Under the pieces are notes generated by a model. The model saw only the letters and a program-made list of their open reading frames with translations. It did not search any database and had not been told where the DNA came from. From Sulfurimonas paralvinellae (lineage in GTDB: Bacteria; Campylobacterota; Campylobacteria; Campylobacterales; Sulfurimonadaceae), in assembly GCF_014905135.1 (NCBI RefSeq), contig NZ_CP041406.1, positions 310,001 to 374,000 of the forward strand: a stretch of 64,000 nt of DNA, read 5' to 3'. Shown in pieces: positions 35,991 through 46,581 of the stretch (within the stretch, counting starts at the first letter, position 1; each line of letters begins with the position of its first letter). The position numbers and the translations under genes are program-made.

Positions 35991-37571
35991 ATGAATAAAC
36001 TCCTCTACATTGGTCTAGCAATATTTTTTGCGCTCTCTTTTTTTGTTTTCGGATGGCTTTCTCACAGTGCTTATGAACCTGGGAAGCGTATTGAAAAGCC
36101 ATCGTTATTGGATAGAATTAAAAAAGAGAAACAACTCAATGTTGTTCTGCTCAATGCACCTTCTACCTACTATATAGGCAATGAAGGTCCACAGGGGTTT
36201 GAGTATGACTTGTTGAAGTCCTATGCAGATCATTTGGGAGTGAAGTTAAATATCACACCGGCGCATACTGTAAAAGAAGCATTGAGACTCAGTAAAAACC
36301 CAAATATTCACATCACATCGGCTTCTTTGGCAAAAACACCAAGCAGAGAAAAACTTTATCATTTCGGTCCCTCTTATTTTGAAGTTCAGGAGCAGGTGAT
36401 CTGTTATCGGGGGATGCTCGGGAGTTCAAAATTTCCAAGAGATGTCGAGGACCTTGAAGGCCTTTCCATTATGGTCGGTGACGATACGAGTTACAGTGAA
36501 ACACTGCAAAAACTCAAAGAGGACGGCTTTGATATCAATGTGACAACGAGTTCGGATTACTCTACTGAAGAGCTTTTGGAGATGGTGTCTAAACATCAGA
36601 TAGACTGTACAGTGGCAGATTCGAACATCTATGCCTTGAACTTGAAGTTTTTTCCCGAGATAGCTTTAGCCTTTTCAATAAGCCCGCGTGAGCAGTTGGC
36701 ATGGCTCTTGCCAAAAGATGCCAAAAAACTTGAAGCGGATATGTATGCATGGTTGAACGATTTTAATCAAAAAGGCAAGATGACACAGCTAAAAGATCAT
36801 TACTACTCTTATGTGCTCTTTTTTGACTATTACAATACCAAAGTCTTTTATAAACGAATAAAATCACGACTGCCGCGGTATAAAAAATATTTTAAAGAAG
36901 CAGCAGAACGTTTTGGCATTCCATGGACATTGATCGCTTCTGTATCGTATCAGGAGTCGCACTGGAATCCGAGAGCTAAAAGTTTTACAGGTGTTCGCGG
37001 CCTGATGATGCTGACAAAAAGAACGGCCAAGATCCTGGGTGTGAAAAACAGGCTTAATCCAAAACAGAGTATCGTCGGCGGTACACGTCATCTTAATCAA
37101 ATGATGAAATTTGTACCTCAGGGTGTTGAAGGAGAAAACAGACTCAAATATGCATTGGCAGCTTACAATGTTGGAATGGGACATATAAAAGACGCGCAAA
37201 AACTTGCCACACGCCTTGGACTTAATCCAAATGTCTGGAGTGATTTAAAAATTGTTCTGCCGTTTCTTTCACAAAAAAAGTACTATAGAACACTGAAATA
37301 TGGCTATGCAAGAGGTGCGGAACCGGTGAAATATGTTGAAGCTATCTATAACTATAAAGATATTTTAGAGAAGTATGAAAAGGAGAAAGAAGCGGTAAAA
37401 GAGAAAGCTTCACTTCCTGTTATTGCGGTTCCTTTGAAAAGTAAAAAAAAGAGTGCTAAAAAAGTAGTAAAGAAAAAGTCAAAAAAAAGTCATAAAAAGA
37501 AAAGTGTGAGAAAAAAAAGTAAGAAAAGTAAGAAAAAAAAGCATACAACAACTAAGAAAAAAAGTTCTTAG
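35991..37571 (+). CDS. MltF-like lytic murein transglycosylase with lysine-rich tail
   Basis: 526 aa. N-terminal membrane anchor (residues 4-23), an amino-acid-binding-type domain ([27 protein letters not shown]), then an SLT lysozyme-like domain with the catalytic Glu in [25 protein letters not shown] and the closing [10 protein letters not shown]. This two-domain order is that of MltF. The last 50 residues are almost only Lys, Ser and Thr/Val, ending HTTTKKKSS, an unusual extension that could hold the protein to anionic polymers. Its stop shares 4 bases with rsfS. Confidence 0.87.
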   Translation: MNKLLYIGLAIFFALSFFVFGWLSHSAYEPGKRIEKPSLLDRIKKEKQLNVVLLNAPSTYYIGNEGPQGFEYDLLKSYADHLGVKLNITPAHTVKEALRLSKNPNIHITSASLAKTPSREKLYHFGPSYFEVQEQVICYRGMLGSSKFPRDVEDLEGLSIMVGDDTSYSETLQKLKEDGFDINVTTSSDYSTEELLEMVSKHQIDCTVADSNIYALNLKFFPEIALAFSISPREQLAWLLPKDAKKLEADMYAWLNDFNQKGKMTQLKDHYYSYVLFFDYYNTKVFYKRIKSRLPRYKKYFKEAAERFGIPWTLIASVSYQESHWNPRAKSFTGVRGLMMLTKRTAKILGVKNRLNPKQSIVGGTRHLNQMMKFVPQGVEGENRLKYALAAYNVGMGHIKDAQKLATRLGLNPNVWSDLKIVLPFLSQKKYYRTLKYGYARGAEPVKYVEAIYNYKDILEKYEKEKEAVKEKASLPVIAVPLKSKKKSAKKVVKKKSKKSHKKKSVRKKSKKSKKKKHTTTKKKSS

Positions 37572-37888
37572 TTATCGGCATCAAGTTCGCTTAAAAAAGT
37601 TTCCATGTCATATTTGACTCTGTATTCCGGTGTCATGATATGAATAAGAACATCACCGAGATCTACAACTATCCAGTCACCGCTCTCATCGACATTGTTA
37701 AATGTTTCCTCAGGTTTGAGTGAGTTTTTCAGATGGTCTAAAAGTGCTGTCGTGTGTTTTTGCCCAAGTGATGAGGCGATGATGGCGTAATCTACAAAGT
37801 AGTTCTTCCCACGCAGATCAAAGACTTCGATTGCTTCGGCTTTGTTCTTGTCAAGTGTTTGAGTTATTTTTTCAATTCTGTTTTGCAT
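37568..37888 (-). CDS. rsfS: ribosomal silencing factor RsfS
   Basis: About 106 aa. The RsfS/DUF143 core is plain: [22 protein letters not shown], then [25 protein letters not shown]. It binds L14 of the 50S subunit and blocks subunit joining in starvation. ATG 37888 is preferred because it starts the conserved MQNRIEKI; a start 36 bases upstream would lie deeper inside nadD. It overlaps nadD by 17 bases, the usual nadD-rsfS pairing. Confidence 0.93.
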   Translation of the reverse strand: MQNRIEKITQTLDKNKAEAIEVFDLRGKNYFVDYAIIASSLGQKHTTALLDHLKNSLKPEETFNNVDESGDWIVVDLGDVLIHIMTPEYRVKYDMETFLSELDADN

Positions 37889-38420
37889 TATGTTCCTTAT
37901 AATAGTGTGCAATTTCCTGTGCACATTTTTTTGGTAATTTTGAAATGTCGATATTATCTCTTAAATCGGATGATGCAATATCGACACCTATCTGAAGTTT
38001 TAAGAAATTTGGCGGTATCTCTATGTCATTCCGCGATGCTACGATAAAAGTGACAAGTTCTTTAAGTTCATCATATCTATACCACTTATGGAGTGACGCA
38101 AGATTATCTGCACCGATGACAAAGTAGATTGGATCATACTTTTGCAACATCGCTTTTACTGTTTCAACAGCAGGTACTTTTCGTTTTTTCTCAACTTCAA
38201 AAGAGCTGATTTGAACTTTTTCATCATCTGCAAAGATGCATTTCAGCCACTTCAGCCGTAACTCGGCAGGTGCTGTAAAAGTTTCTTTAAAGGGATTTAG
38301 AAAAGTTGGCATGATGATAACTTTTTTTATAAAATCTAACTTTTCTAAAGCCTTTACAACTGCCTCATGACCGAGGTGAGGCGGATCAAAAGAGCCGCCA
38401 TAGAGTGCTATACCATTCAT
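37872..38420 (-). CDS. nadD: nicotinate-nucleotide adenylyltransferase
   Basis: Forms deamido-NAD from nicotinate mononucleotide and ATP. 182 aa. IALYGGSFDPPHLGHEA is the nucleotidyltransferase HxGH signature, YFVIGADNLASLHKWYRYDEL the middle, and IASSDLRDNI corresponds to the second 'ISSTxIR' motif. A reverse-strand TATAAT (38435 to 38430) lies 9 bases before the ATG. Divergent from gap. Confidence 0.94.
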   Translation of the reverse strand: MNGIALYGGSFDPPHLGHEAVVKALEKLDFIKKVIIMPTFLNPFKETFTAPAELRLKWLKCIFADDEKVQISSFEVEKKRKVPAVETVKAMLQKYDPIYFVIGADNLASLHKWYRYDELKELVTFIVASRNDIEIPPNFLKLQIGVDIASSDLRDNIDISKLPKKCAQEIAHYYKEHNAKQN

Positions 38421-38482
38421 TTAAACCGAATTATAACTAATTTTGGATAAAATAACCCAATTTTTTTATATTAGGATAGTTA

Positions 38483-39484
38483 ATGGCACTCAAAATAGCA
38501 ATTAATGGATTTGGTAGAATAGGTCGTTGTGTCGCGCGTATAGCAGCAAAGAGAGATGATGTCGAGATTGTAGCTATCAATGATATGGCCAGTATGGATA
38601 TGATGCTCTATCTTCTTAAAAATGATTCAGTACATGGAACATTTAACAGCGAAGTTGAGCAAGTAGATGATAAATACATCAGCATTGACGGTAACAAAAT
38701 CAGAGTCTTTTCTGACAGAGATCCACAGAACTTAGACTTTGCAGGTTGCGGTGCCGATATGGTCTTAGAGTGTACAGGTGTCTTTCTTACTCAGGAATCA
38801 GCTCAGGTGCATATTGACAAAGGTGTCGAAAAAGTACTTTTTTCAGCACCGGCAAAAGATAAAATAACTCCGACATTTGTAATGGGTGTCAATGAAGAGA
38901 AATATGACGGGCAGAAGATCGTCTCAAACGCTTCGTGTACGACAAACTGTCTCGGTCCTGTAGCGCGTGTTTTAGATGACGCATTTGGCATTGAAAAAGG
39001 TTTAATGACAACGATTCACTCCTACACAAATGATCAAAATATTCTTGATGTAAAGCATAACAAAGACAAGCGTCGTGCCCGTGCAGGTGCTATCAATATG
39101 ATCCCGACAACAACAGGTGCGGCAAAAGCCATCAGTCTTGTACTGCCACAACTTGAAGGTAAACTTCACGGACAGTCAGTACGTGTGCCAACTCCTGATG
39201 TTTCTATGGTGGATTTGAACGTTGTCGTTAAAAAAGGTACGACAAAAGAAGAGGTCAATGCAGCGTTTAATGAAGCAGCAGCTGGTAGACTGAATGGCCT
39301 TTTACTTGTAGATAAAGAGATGAGAGTTTCTCAGGACTTCGTAGGCTGCGAATACAGTTCAATCGTGGCAGAAGACCTCACGCAGGTCATCGGCGATGAT
39401 ATGGTAAAAGTAATGGCATGGTATGATAATGAGTGGGGTTACTCCATGCGTCTCATCGATATGGCTCTTCACATCTCAAAATAG
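38483..39484 (+). CDS. gap: glyceraldehyde-3-phosphate dehydrogenase
   Basis: 333 aa. NAD(P)-binding [13 protein letters not shown] at the N-terminus, catalytic Cys in [19 protein letters not shown], and the closing [14 protein letters not shown]. Interconverts glyceraldehyde 3-phosphate and 1,3-bisphosphoglycerate. It heads the run gap-pgk-tpiA-fabI; TTAGGA provides the ribosome site and a TAAAAT at 38448 a possible -10. pgk starts 8 bases after the stop. Confidence 0.97.
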   Translation: MALKIAINGFGRIGRCVARIAAKRDDVEIVAINDMASMDMMLYLLKNDSVHGTFNSEVEQVDDKYISIDGNKIRVFSDRDPQNLDFAGCGADMVLECTGVFLTQESAQVHIDKGVEKVLFSAPAKDKITPTFVMGVNEEKYDGQKIVSNASCTTNCLGPVARVLDDAFGIEKGLMTTIHSYTNDQNILDVKHNKDKRRARAGAINMIPTTTGAAKAISLVLPQLEGKLHGQSVRVPTPDVSMVDLNVVVKKGTTKEEVNAAFNEAAAGRLNGLLLVDKEMRVSQDFVGCEYSSIVAEDLTQVIGDDMVKVMAWYDNEWGYSMRLIDMALHISK

Positions 39485-39492
39485 GATTTTTT

Positions 39493-40701
39493 TTGGAACT
39501 ATTACATTTAAAAAAGCTGGACTTGGCAAATAAAAAAGTATTTATCCGTTGTGATTTCAATGTCCCGATGGATGAGTTTGGCAATATTTCCGATGACAGA
39601 CGAATCCGTTCTGCTATAGCGACGATAAACTACTGTCTCGATCTTGACTGTGCCGTTATTTTAGCTTCGCACCTTGGCCGTCCAAAAGGTGAAGTTGTTG
39701 AAAAATATTCTTTGGCTCCGGTTGCAAGAAGACTGCAGCAGCTGTTAAAGCGTCATGTGGAACTTGCTCCGGGTATTGTGGATGATGCAACACTCAAAAT
39801 CGCAAAGGAACTCCCTCGTCATGAAGTGCTTTTGTTGGAAAACCTTCGTTTTGAACCGGGTGAGACGAAAGACGATGAAGAACTCTCACGCAAACTAGCT
39901 TCCATGGCAGACTTTTATGTCAATGATGCTTTTGGCGTGAGCCATCGTGCACATGCTTCCGTTCACGGCATTACGAAGTTTTTTGACAATGAACATAAAG
40001 CGGCAGGTTTCTTACTTGAACGTGAGGTAAATTACTTTGGTAAATTGATGAATAATCCTGTACGACCTTTTGCAGCCATAGTAGGCGGTTCAAAGGTTTC
40101 GGGTAAACTTGAAGCACTTGTCAATCTTCTGCCAAAAGTTGACAAGATTTTCATAGGCGGAGGAATGGCTTTTACCTTTTTAAAACAGCTCGGTTATGAC
40201 ATTGGTGCGTCACTTGTTGAGGATGATCTGCTTCAAGAGGCACAGAGAATTATGGACGAAGCGAAAAAAGCCGGTGTTAAATTTTACCTTCCTGTTGATG
40301 TCGTTGCGGCAGATAAATTTTCTGAGGATGCGGTCAGTAAGATAGTAACTGCACAGGAAATTCCAAATGGATGGATGGGACTTGATATCGGGCCTGCAAC
40401 GGTGAGACTCTATCGTGAAGGATTGAATGATGTTCAGACAGTCTTGTGGAACGGACCGATGGGTGTCTATGAGATGGAAAAATTTGCTCGCGGAAGTTCC
40501 AAGATAGCTCACTTTGTAGCAGACAGTTATGCGACGACAGTTGTCGGCGGCGGTGACACGGCAGATCTTGTACAACGCGTTGGTGTTGATGATGAGATGA
40601 GTTTTATCTCGACAGGAGGCGGTGCTTCTCTTGAACTTTTAGAAGGTAAAGTACTTCCGGGTGTCGAGCCATTAATGGTAAAAATCAGCGAAGAGGCATA
40701 G
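39493..40701 (+). CDS. pgk: phosphoglycerate kinase
   Basis: 402 aa, full length from TTG 39493, with AGGA 6 bases upstream; an ATG at 39433 would lie inside gap and add 20 unrelated residues. [19 protein letters not shown] is the N-terminal signature, [15 protein letters not shown] matches the conserved substrate-binding stretch, and [15 protein letters not shown] and [14 protein letters not shown] mark the nucleotide-binding C-terminal half. It makes ATP and 3-phosphoglycerate. tpiA follows after 8 bases. Confidence 0.97.
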   Translation: MELLHLKKLDLANKKVFIRCDFNVPMDEFGNISDDRRIRSAIATINYCLDLDCAVILASHLGRPKGEVVEKYSLAPVARRLQQLLKRHVELAPGIVDDATLKIAKELPRHEVLLLENLRFEPGETKDDEELSRKLASMADFYVNDAFGVSHRAHASVHGITKFFDNEHKAAGFLLEREVNYFGKLMNNPVRPFAAIVGGSKVSGKLEALVNLLPKVDKIFIGGGMAFTFLKQLGYDIGASLVEDDLLQEAQRIMDEAKKAGVKFYLPVDVVAADKFSEDAVSKIVTAQEIPNGWMGLDIGPATVRLYREGLNDVQTVLWNGPMGVYEMEKFARGSSKIAHFVADSYATTVVGGGDTADLVQRVGVDDEMSFISTGGGASLELLEGKVLPGVEPLMVKISEEA

Positions 40702-40709
40702 GAGAGACA

Positions 40710-41414
40710 ATGATAATTGCAGCAAATCTAAAAACGAACTTGACACGACATGACACGGCTTCTTATATAGAAGAGGTAGATAAATGTGCAAAGCAGAGCA
40801 ATCAAGAAGTTTTTGTTTTTCCTGCAATCTCATCACTTGACAGCTTCAGTGCAGAAAAAGTAGAAGTCGGTACCCAAAATGCTTATCCGACAGTTAATGG
40901 TGCTTTTACGGGTGAGATCGGGTTGGAACAGCTTGAAGAGTTCGGCATCAAAACTATCTTGATCGGACACAGTGAACGACGTCATATCTTAGGTGAAACT
41001 CAGGAGTTTATTGCCAAAAAATTTGCCTATTTCAAAGAGCAGGGCTTTACAATAGTCTACTGTGTAGGCGAGCCAAAAGAGAAGCGTGAAGCAGGTAAAG
41101 AAGCTATGATGGAGTATATCTCTGCACAATATGAAGGTATAGATACTTCCTATGAAAAGCTAATTATCGCTTATGAACCTGTTTGGGCAATAGGCACGGG
41201 ACTTACACCGACACTTGAAGATATCGAAGATATTCATACAGAATTAAAGCAGAAATCTTCAGCACCGCTGCTCTATGGCGGGAGTGTTAAAGTGACCAAT
41301 GCAAAAGAGGTGTTATCACTGAAAAATGTCGATGGCATTTTGGTGGGAAGTGCGGCACTCTATGCTGAGCATTTCTGTACAATGATACAGTATGCCGATG
41401 AGATAGAAAAATAA
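40710..41414 (+). CDS. tpiA: triosephosphate isomerase
   Basis: 234 aa, shorter than the usual ~250, as is common in Campylobacterota. Substrate Lys in IIAANLKTN, electrophilic His in ILIGHSERRHI, catalytic Glu in IAYEPVWAIGTG, phosphate-loop LLYGGSVK and DGILVGSAAL. GGAGA lies 7 bases before ATG 40710. Third gene of the glycolytic run. Confidence 0.96.
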   Translation: MIIAANLKTNLTRHDTASYIEEVDKCAKQSNQEVFVFPAISSLDSFSAEKVEVGTQNAYPTVNGAFTGEIGLEQLEEFGIKTILIGHSERRHILGETQEFIAKKFAYFKEQGFTIVYCVGEPKEKREAGKEAMMEYISAQYEGIDTSYEKLIIAYEPVWAIGTGLTPTLEDIEDIHTELKQKSSAPLLYGGSVKVTNAKEVLSLKNVDGILVGSAALYAEHFCTMIQYADEIEK

Positions 41415-41420
41415 AAACAG

Positions 41421-42279
<859 letters not shown>

Positions 42280-42285
<6 letters not shown>

Positions 42286-42708
42286 CCCAATAACAGGCAT
42301 GCTCTCCAACTTGTGAACATTTGAGCTGTTATAGTCATTCGGTTTTGCTCGCATATAGGCAGCAGCTTTATCAACATACTCCTGAAGAGTAAAGTTTTTA
42401 TCCTCTTTATCAACAAAGTGTGATTCTTGAGTCTTTGTGGCTGAAGTATTGGACTCTATCCCTTTTTCCTCTTTCATATACTTCTTTTGAATCTCTTTAT
42501 CTTTAGCAATAGTAGGCTCCCAATCATCATGTAGCCATGAGTCCAGCGACTTTTGCATAGCTCCTTCTTTTTCTATTGCAGCATTTGATTTGCTTATACT
42601 GTTAAGAGCACTGTTCTGTGATGGTGCGACCTTTGTCGTTGATGATGCACAGCTGTTTAGTAAAAAAGCTGTTATTATTAGTTGTGATATTGTAATTAGT
42701 TGTTTCAT
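42280..42708 (-). CDS. lipoprotein, unknown
   Basis: 142 aa with a lipoprotein signal ending LLNSCASS (Cys about residue 20 acylated). The mature part is hydrophilic and charged (KSLDSWLHDDWEPTIAKDKE, then YVDKAAAYMRAKPNDYNSS) with no recognised domain. Reverse-strand TATAAT (42720 to 42715) ends 6 bases before the ATG and no ribosome site is seen, so the mRNA appears leaderless. Likely in the inner or outer membrane facing the periplasm. Confidence 0.7.
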
Positions 42709-42714
42709 ATGGGA

Positions 42715-42720
42715 ATTATA
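42715..42720 (-). promoter_or_regulatory. -10 box of an apparently leaderless lipoprotein gene
   Basis: TATAAT on the minus strand, 6 bases before the ATG at 42708. Confidence 0.5.
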
Positions 42721-42775
42721 GCTAAAAAAATGAAAAATAACGCCAGATTTATCTAATGTTAAGAATAGGTTATGC

Positions 42776-42781
42776 TATACT
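42776..42781 (+). promoter_or_regulatory. -10 box of the major porin gene
   Basis: TATACT preceded by TATGC (extended TGC-like context), 34 bases before ATG 42816; AAGGAG-type ribosome site between. Confidence 0.5.
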
Positions 42782-42815
42782 GCATATGAAATTTGTAAAA
42801 GGATAAGGAGAAAAT

Positions 42816-44102
42816 ATGAAATTTACAAAAATGAGTTTGGTAGCGGCGCTACTAATTGGTTCAAGTGCATTTGCAATTGACAATGTTAAAGTAAGCGGTG
42901 ACGCTAAATTATATTATAATACACAAGATAATGACTATAGTACACCTGCTACAAGAAGTAATAATGATTTATTTGCTTCACAAGGTGCAGCTGGTCAAGC
43001 TGCTTTAGGCTTAGGCATTACTGCTGACTTGGCTAAAAATGTTTCTGCAGGTGTTCATACAACTGTTTTAACTACTCTTGGTCTTCAAGGTCAGTTAGTA
43101 AATAATGTTTGGGAAGGAACGAATGGTCTAACTGATTCATGGATTGTTGATGAAGCATGGGTCGCTGGTACTGTTGGTAAAACTACTGGTAAAATCGGTC
43201 GTATGAAATTAGACACTCCACTAGTGTTTAGTGAAACTTGGTCAATCGTTGAAAATACTTTTGAAGCAGCTGTTGTAATCAATCAAGATGTGCCAGATAC
43301 TACATTGGTTGGTGCTTATGTTGGTGGTTCTAATGCAGCTAACGCTATAAGTGGTAATGCTAATGCTGTTCCTGGTGTAGGTATTGCAAATAGAATTCAA
43401 ACAATTGCAAGTGAAAGTACATTCTCACAATTTTACAATGGTGCTTATGCTGCAGGTGTTGTAAATAATTCATTCAAGCCATTAACTGCACAAGCATGGT
43501 ATTATGATGCTCCACAATACGTAGATGCATTTTGGTTACAAGCTGATTTAGCAATGGAAGGTGTTGTTGCCGGTGCTCAATACACTAAAATTAACTATAA
43601 CAAAAGTAATCAATTAGCAATAGCAAAAGATACTGATAATGATGTATATGCATTTAAACTTGGGTATGAAATGAAAGATGTTGCAGCAATTAGCGTAGCA
43701 TATTCTCAAACTGGAAAAGAAACAGTTGCAAGTTTAGGTGCTGGTGAAAACCTTGCTACACTAGGTAATAAACCTATGTCAAAACTTTATACTGAAGCAT
43801 GGTGGAACTATGGTTATGTAACAAGAGCTGATACTTCTGCGTTAAATGTTACAGTCACAGGTAAAGCAGCAGGTATTGATTTAGGTGCTTACTATACACA
43901 AACTGATGCAGATAAAAATGGTGGAACAGTTGATCGTGCAGATATGAAAGAATTTACAGTAACTGCTGGTAAAGACTTTGGTCCATTAAATACAACTTTA
44001 GCATATGTTTATACTAAAGCAGATGATCAAAATCAAAAAACTGCGGCTAAAGACGGTGATGCATATAATGCAATCCAAGCTTATTTAACACTAAACTTCT
44101 AG
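42816..44102 (+). CDS. major outer-membrane porin (Campylobacterota type)
   Basis: 428 aa with signal peptide MKFTKMSLVAALLIGSSAFA and a beta-barrel pattern ending AYLTLNF with terminal Phe. KTTGKIGRMKLDTPLVFSETWSIVENTFEAAVV parallels the 'R..ldtPl...' region of the iron-regulated porin at 30.3 kb, so the two are related. Codons are strongly biased to a few A- or T-ending triplets, unlike most neighbours, as expected for a very highly expressed gene. No uptake-like octamer occurs in it. It has a good ribosome site and a strong terminator, so it is monocistronic. Confidence 0.85.
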   Translation: MKFTKMSLVAALLIGSSAFAIDNVKVSGDAKLYYNTQDNDYSTPATRSNNDLFASQGAAGQAALGLGITADLAKNVSAGVHTTVLTTLGLQGQLVNNVWEGTNGLTDSWIVDEAWVAGTVGKTTGKIGRMKLDTPLVFSETWSIVENTFEAAVVINQDVPDTTLVGAYVGGSNAANAISGNANAVPGVGIANRIQTIASESTFSQFYNGAYAAGVVNNSFKPLTAQAWYYDAPQYVDAFWLQADLAMEGVVAGAQYTKINYNKSNQLAIAKDTDNDVYAFKLGYEMKDVAAISVAYSQTGKETVASLGAGENLATLGNKPMSKLYTEAWWNYGYVTRADTSALNVTVTGKAAGIDLGAYYTQTDADKNGGTVDRADMKEFTVTAGKDFGPLNTTLAYVYTKADDQNQKTAAKDGDAYNAIQAYLTLNF

Positions 44103-44125
44103 TCTAACCTCTAAATTCGAAGTAT

Positions 44126-44160
44126 AACTATCTCCCTTCTGGGAGTTAGTTTCTCTCTTT
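44126..44160 (+). terminator. strong terminator of the porin gene
   Basis: AACTA and CTCCC pair with GGGAG and TAGTT around a TTCT loop (44126-44151, one T-T mismatch), followed by a T-rich tail (TCTCTCTTT). Confidence 0.7.
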
Positions 44161-44195
44161 TAAAAACTTTCAAAATTATACTTTTATACTTATGC

Positions 44196-44201
44196 TATAA
44201 T
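44196..44201 (+). promoter_or_regulatory. -10 box of an apparently leaderless permease gene
   Basis: TATAAT ends 7 bases before ATG 44209; no ribosome site lies in between. Confidence 0.5.
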
Positions 44202-44208
44202 TTTCCCT

Positions 44209-45168
44209 ATGACACTCTTTATAAAAAAACTTTCTTACATTATTTTTATGCTTTTGCTTATTTCTATCATCTCTTTTTTAGCGATTCACGCAGCACCAAA
44301 CAGTTTTTTTGGAGCAGGAGAGCTTAATCCTAATATGACAAAAGAGGCAATAGCCAAACTCAAGGCTGTGTATGGACTGGATAAACCGCTTTTTATGCAG
44401 TATTTGGACTGGATCAAAAATCTTATAACCCTTAACTTCGGAATCTCTTTTGTCAGTGGGCAGAATGTAAGCTCAGAGATACTCAAACGGCTTCCTGTGA
44501 CACTTTGGATGAATTTTATCGCTTTGATATCGGTCTTTGTGCTTTCACTTTGGCTTGGCATAAAAGCAGCGATGAATTATGAGCAAAAGAGTGATTATAT
44601 CATCCGACAGCTCTCTTTGGTCTCTTTCTCAATGCCTTCATTTTATTTGGCACTGCTCTTTATCATTCTCTTTTCCATCAAATTAAGCCTGTTTCCTATA
44701 GCGGGACTGCATTCTATTACACCAAAAGAGGGCTTTGCAAATATTGCAGATATGGCATGGCACTTGGTGCTGCCTATCTCTGTGATGATTTTTGTTGGTT
44801 TGGGGAGTATGATAATTTATGTACGCTCTTTGACACTGGAGATACTCAAAAGTGATTATTACTATTTTGCACGCTCACGCAACATAAAAGAGAAAGATCT
44901 GCTGCGTTATTATATACTACCAAATCTCATGCCGCCTATCATCACCTTATTAGGTTTGTCTTTGCCTGGACTAATCGGAGGTAGTGTCATTTTGGAGTCT
45001 ATCTTTGGAATCGAGGGAATGGGGCAGCTTTTTTACATCTCGGCGCTCTCACGCGACTACCCCATCATTATGGGAATTTTAATGATAACAGCATTTTTGA
45101 CGCTGCTTGGAAACATGGTGGCGGATCTGATTTTGTTGAAACTCAACCCATATGTAGAAAGAGGCTAA
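44209..45168 (+). CDS. DppB/OppB-type ABC transporter permease
   Basis: 319-aa inner-membrane permease with six membrane segments. AVYGLDKPLFMQYLDWIKNLITLNFG is the family N-terminal signature, and the EAA loop (FARSRNIKEKDLLRYYILPN) that docks on the ATPase is present, followed by GLSLPGLIGGSVILESIFGIEGMG. It would pair with a DppC-type permease, two ATPases and a binding protein for peptide or nickel uptake, but none of these are adjacent. The start seems leaderless. Confidence 0.88.
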   Translation: MTLFIKKLSYIIFMLLLISIISFLAIHAAPNSFFGAGELNPNMTKEAIAKLKAVYGLDKPLFMQYLDWIKNLITLNFGISFVSGQNVSSEILKRLPVTLWMNFIALISVFVLSLWLGIKAAMNYEQKSDYIIRQLSLVSFSMPSFYLALLFIILFSIKLSLFPIAGLHSITPKEGFANIADMAWHLVLPISVMIFVGLGSMIIYVRSLTLEILKSDYYYFARSRNIKEKDLLRYYILPNLMPPIITLLGLSLPGLIGGSVILESIFGIEGMGQLFYISALSRDYPIIMGILMITAFLTLLGNMVADLILLKLNPYVERG

Positions 45169-45182
45169 GACGATTTTTTTCT

Positions 45183-45267
45183 CAACAAACTTGTTTGTTG
45201 TAGCTTTATGGGGGGGGTGTAGGGACATACTTGTCCCTGCTGCTAATATGGGCTTTGCTCATATTAG
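45183..45267. repeat. three tandem hairpins and a G8 tract between permease and nusA genes
   Basis: CAACAAA-CTTG-TTTGTTG (45183-45200), AGGGACA-TACT-TGTCCCT (45221-45238) and CTAATATG-GGCTTTGCT-CATATTAG (45243-45267, with inner pairing) lie in the 106-base convergent spacer; eight G's run at 45210-45217. All three stems are perfect. They could terminate transcription from both sides, although T tracts are weak. Confidence 0.55.
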
Positions 45268-45274
45268 TATATTA

Positions 45275-46408
45275 TTAGCTGAAAAGTGCCTCTAGCGCAT
45301 CGACACTCTCTTTTTTCTCTTCTATCTCACCGTTTTCATTTGTCATTTCATCTGTTTCAAGAAGCTCTATCTGCATACCTGTAAGCATGGATGCCAAACG
45401 GATGTTTATACCGCTTTTACCGATCGCTTTTGATTTTTGGTCCGATGGAAGTGTAATGATAGCTTTTTCATTCTCTCCCTCTTCGTTCTTGACAATCTCA
45501 ACATGTGAAATAATAGCCGGACTCATTGTACGTGAGATAAAGAGTTCAGGAATGTTCGTGTATTCGATACAGTCAATATTCTCACCGATGAGCTCTTCGC
45601 TTACGGCGTTGATACGCACACCTTTTACACCGACAGTAGCACCGACAGCATCTACTTGTGGATGTGTTGAGAGTACGGCAACTTTTGCGCGTTCACCCGG
45701 AATACGTGCAGATTTTTCGATGATGACCGTACCTTCCGCAATCTCTGGCACTTCAAGCTCTAAGAGAGCTTCCAAGAATTTTGGAGAGGTGCGTGAGAGT
45801 TCTATCTGGATTCCATGCTCTTTATCCATATTTACACGACGAACGACAGCTTTTATGTGGTCACCCACTTCAAAAATCTCACCTTTTATACGGCTTTTCA
45901 TCGGCAATACGGCACGAATCTCATCGACTTCTATGTAAGTAGCATTTTGTGCATCAACACGGATGACACGACCGCTGACAAGTGTACCTACTTTTGACTT
46001 GTACTTATTGTAAACTTCATCTTCTACAAGTCTTTGGATGTGATACTCGATCTCACGGTGCAGGCCTGATGCCGCCGTTCTTCCATAATCTTCAAGATCG
46101 TGATCTATTTGAAGTTGGTCACCAAGCTCTACCTGATCATCATATTGTCTTGCATCTGTAAGTGAGATATATGCCGGAGCCGTCTCTTCATCCTGAAGTC
46201 TTTCATCATCATCTTCAACGACTGTTATCGTCTGGACGATTTTGATGTTCTTTGAATCTTCATCAACGATCGCTTCAAAAGCGAAATTTTGGTCTATGAC
46301 TCTTTTTGCAGTCTGAACGAATGCCGTTTTGAGTGCTTCAAGCACTTTTTCCGGTTGCAGCCCTTTTTCGTGTCCTATCGCTTCTGCGATATCTAATATT
46401 TTTTCCAT
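45275..46408 (-). CDS. nusA: transcription termination/antitermination factor NusA
   Basis: 377 aa. N-terminal RNA-polymerase-binding domain (MEKILDIAEAIGHEKGL), S1 domain (VGTLVSGRVIRVDAQNATYIEV), KH1 (VDAVGATVGVKGVRINAVSEELIGENID) and KH2 (KAIGKSGINIRLASMLTGMQIEL). The acidic C-terminal repeats of E. coli NusA are absent, as in most bacteria. AAGGA lies before ATG 46408. One octamer at 45790. Confidence 0.95.
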   Translation of the reverse strand: MEKILDIAEAIGHEKGLQPEKVLEALKTAFVQTAKRVIDQNFAFEAIVDEDSKNIKIVQTITVVEDDDERLQDEETAPAYISLTDARQYDDQVELGDQLQIDHDLEDYGRTAASGLHREIEYHIQRLVEDEVYNKYKSKVGTLVSGRVIRVDAQNATYIEVDEIRAVLPMKSRIKGEIFEVGDHIKAVVRRVNMDKEHGIQIELSRTSPKFLEALLELEVPEIAEGTVIIEKSARIPGERAKVAVLSTHPQVDAVGATVGVKGVRINAVSEELIGENIDCIEYTNIPELFISRTMSPAIISHVEIVKNEEGENEKAIITLPSDQKSKAIGKSGINIRLASMLTGMQIELLETDEMTNENGEIEEKKESVDALEALFS

Positions 46409-46539
46409 AGTTGTTCCTTTTTTGGTAAGAAATCGTTTAACAATAATAAGTGCATTGGGGGATTTCTTAATCGAAGTACCGTATTATACCGAAATTCTGT
46501 TAAGATTATCTTTAATCAGCTTTTTAGAAGATTTTAAGT

Positions 46540-46545
46540 ATAATG
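46540..46545 (+). promoter_or_regulatory. -10 box upstream of the HP0268-like gene
   Basis: TATAAT 36 bases before ATG 46582. It probably drives the whole run to the PilO-like gene, which has no larger gap than 10 bases. Confidence 0.5.
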
Positions 46546-46581
46546 CAAAACTTTTATATATAAATCAGGAGAGACTATTAC

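Noticed and set aside
37859-38047. Plus-strand ORF of 62 codons opposite nadD/rsfS
   Set aside because: It is a shadow of two well-supported minus-strand genes and has no ribosome site or family signature.
45387-45938. 183-codon plus-strand ORF opposite nusA
   Set aside because: Complementary shadow of the nusA KH and S1 regions; no ribosome site.
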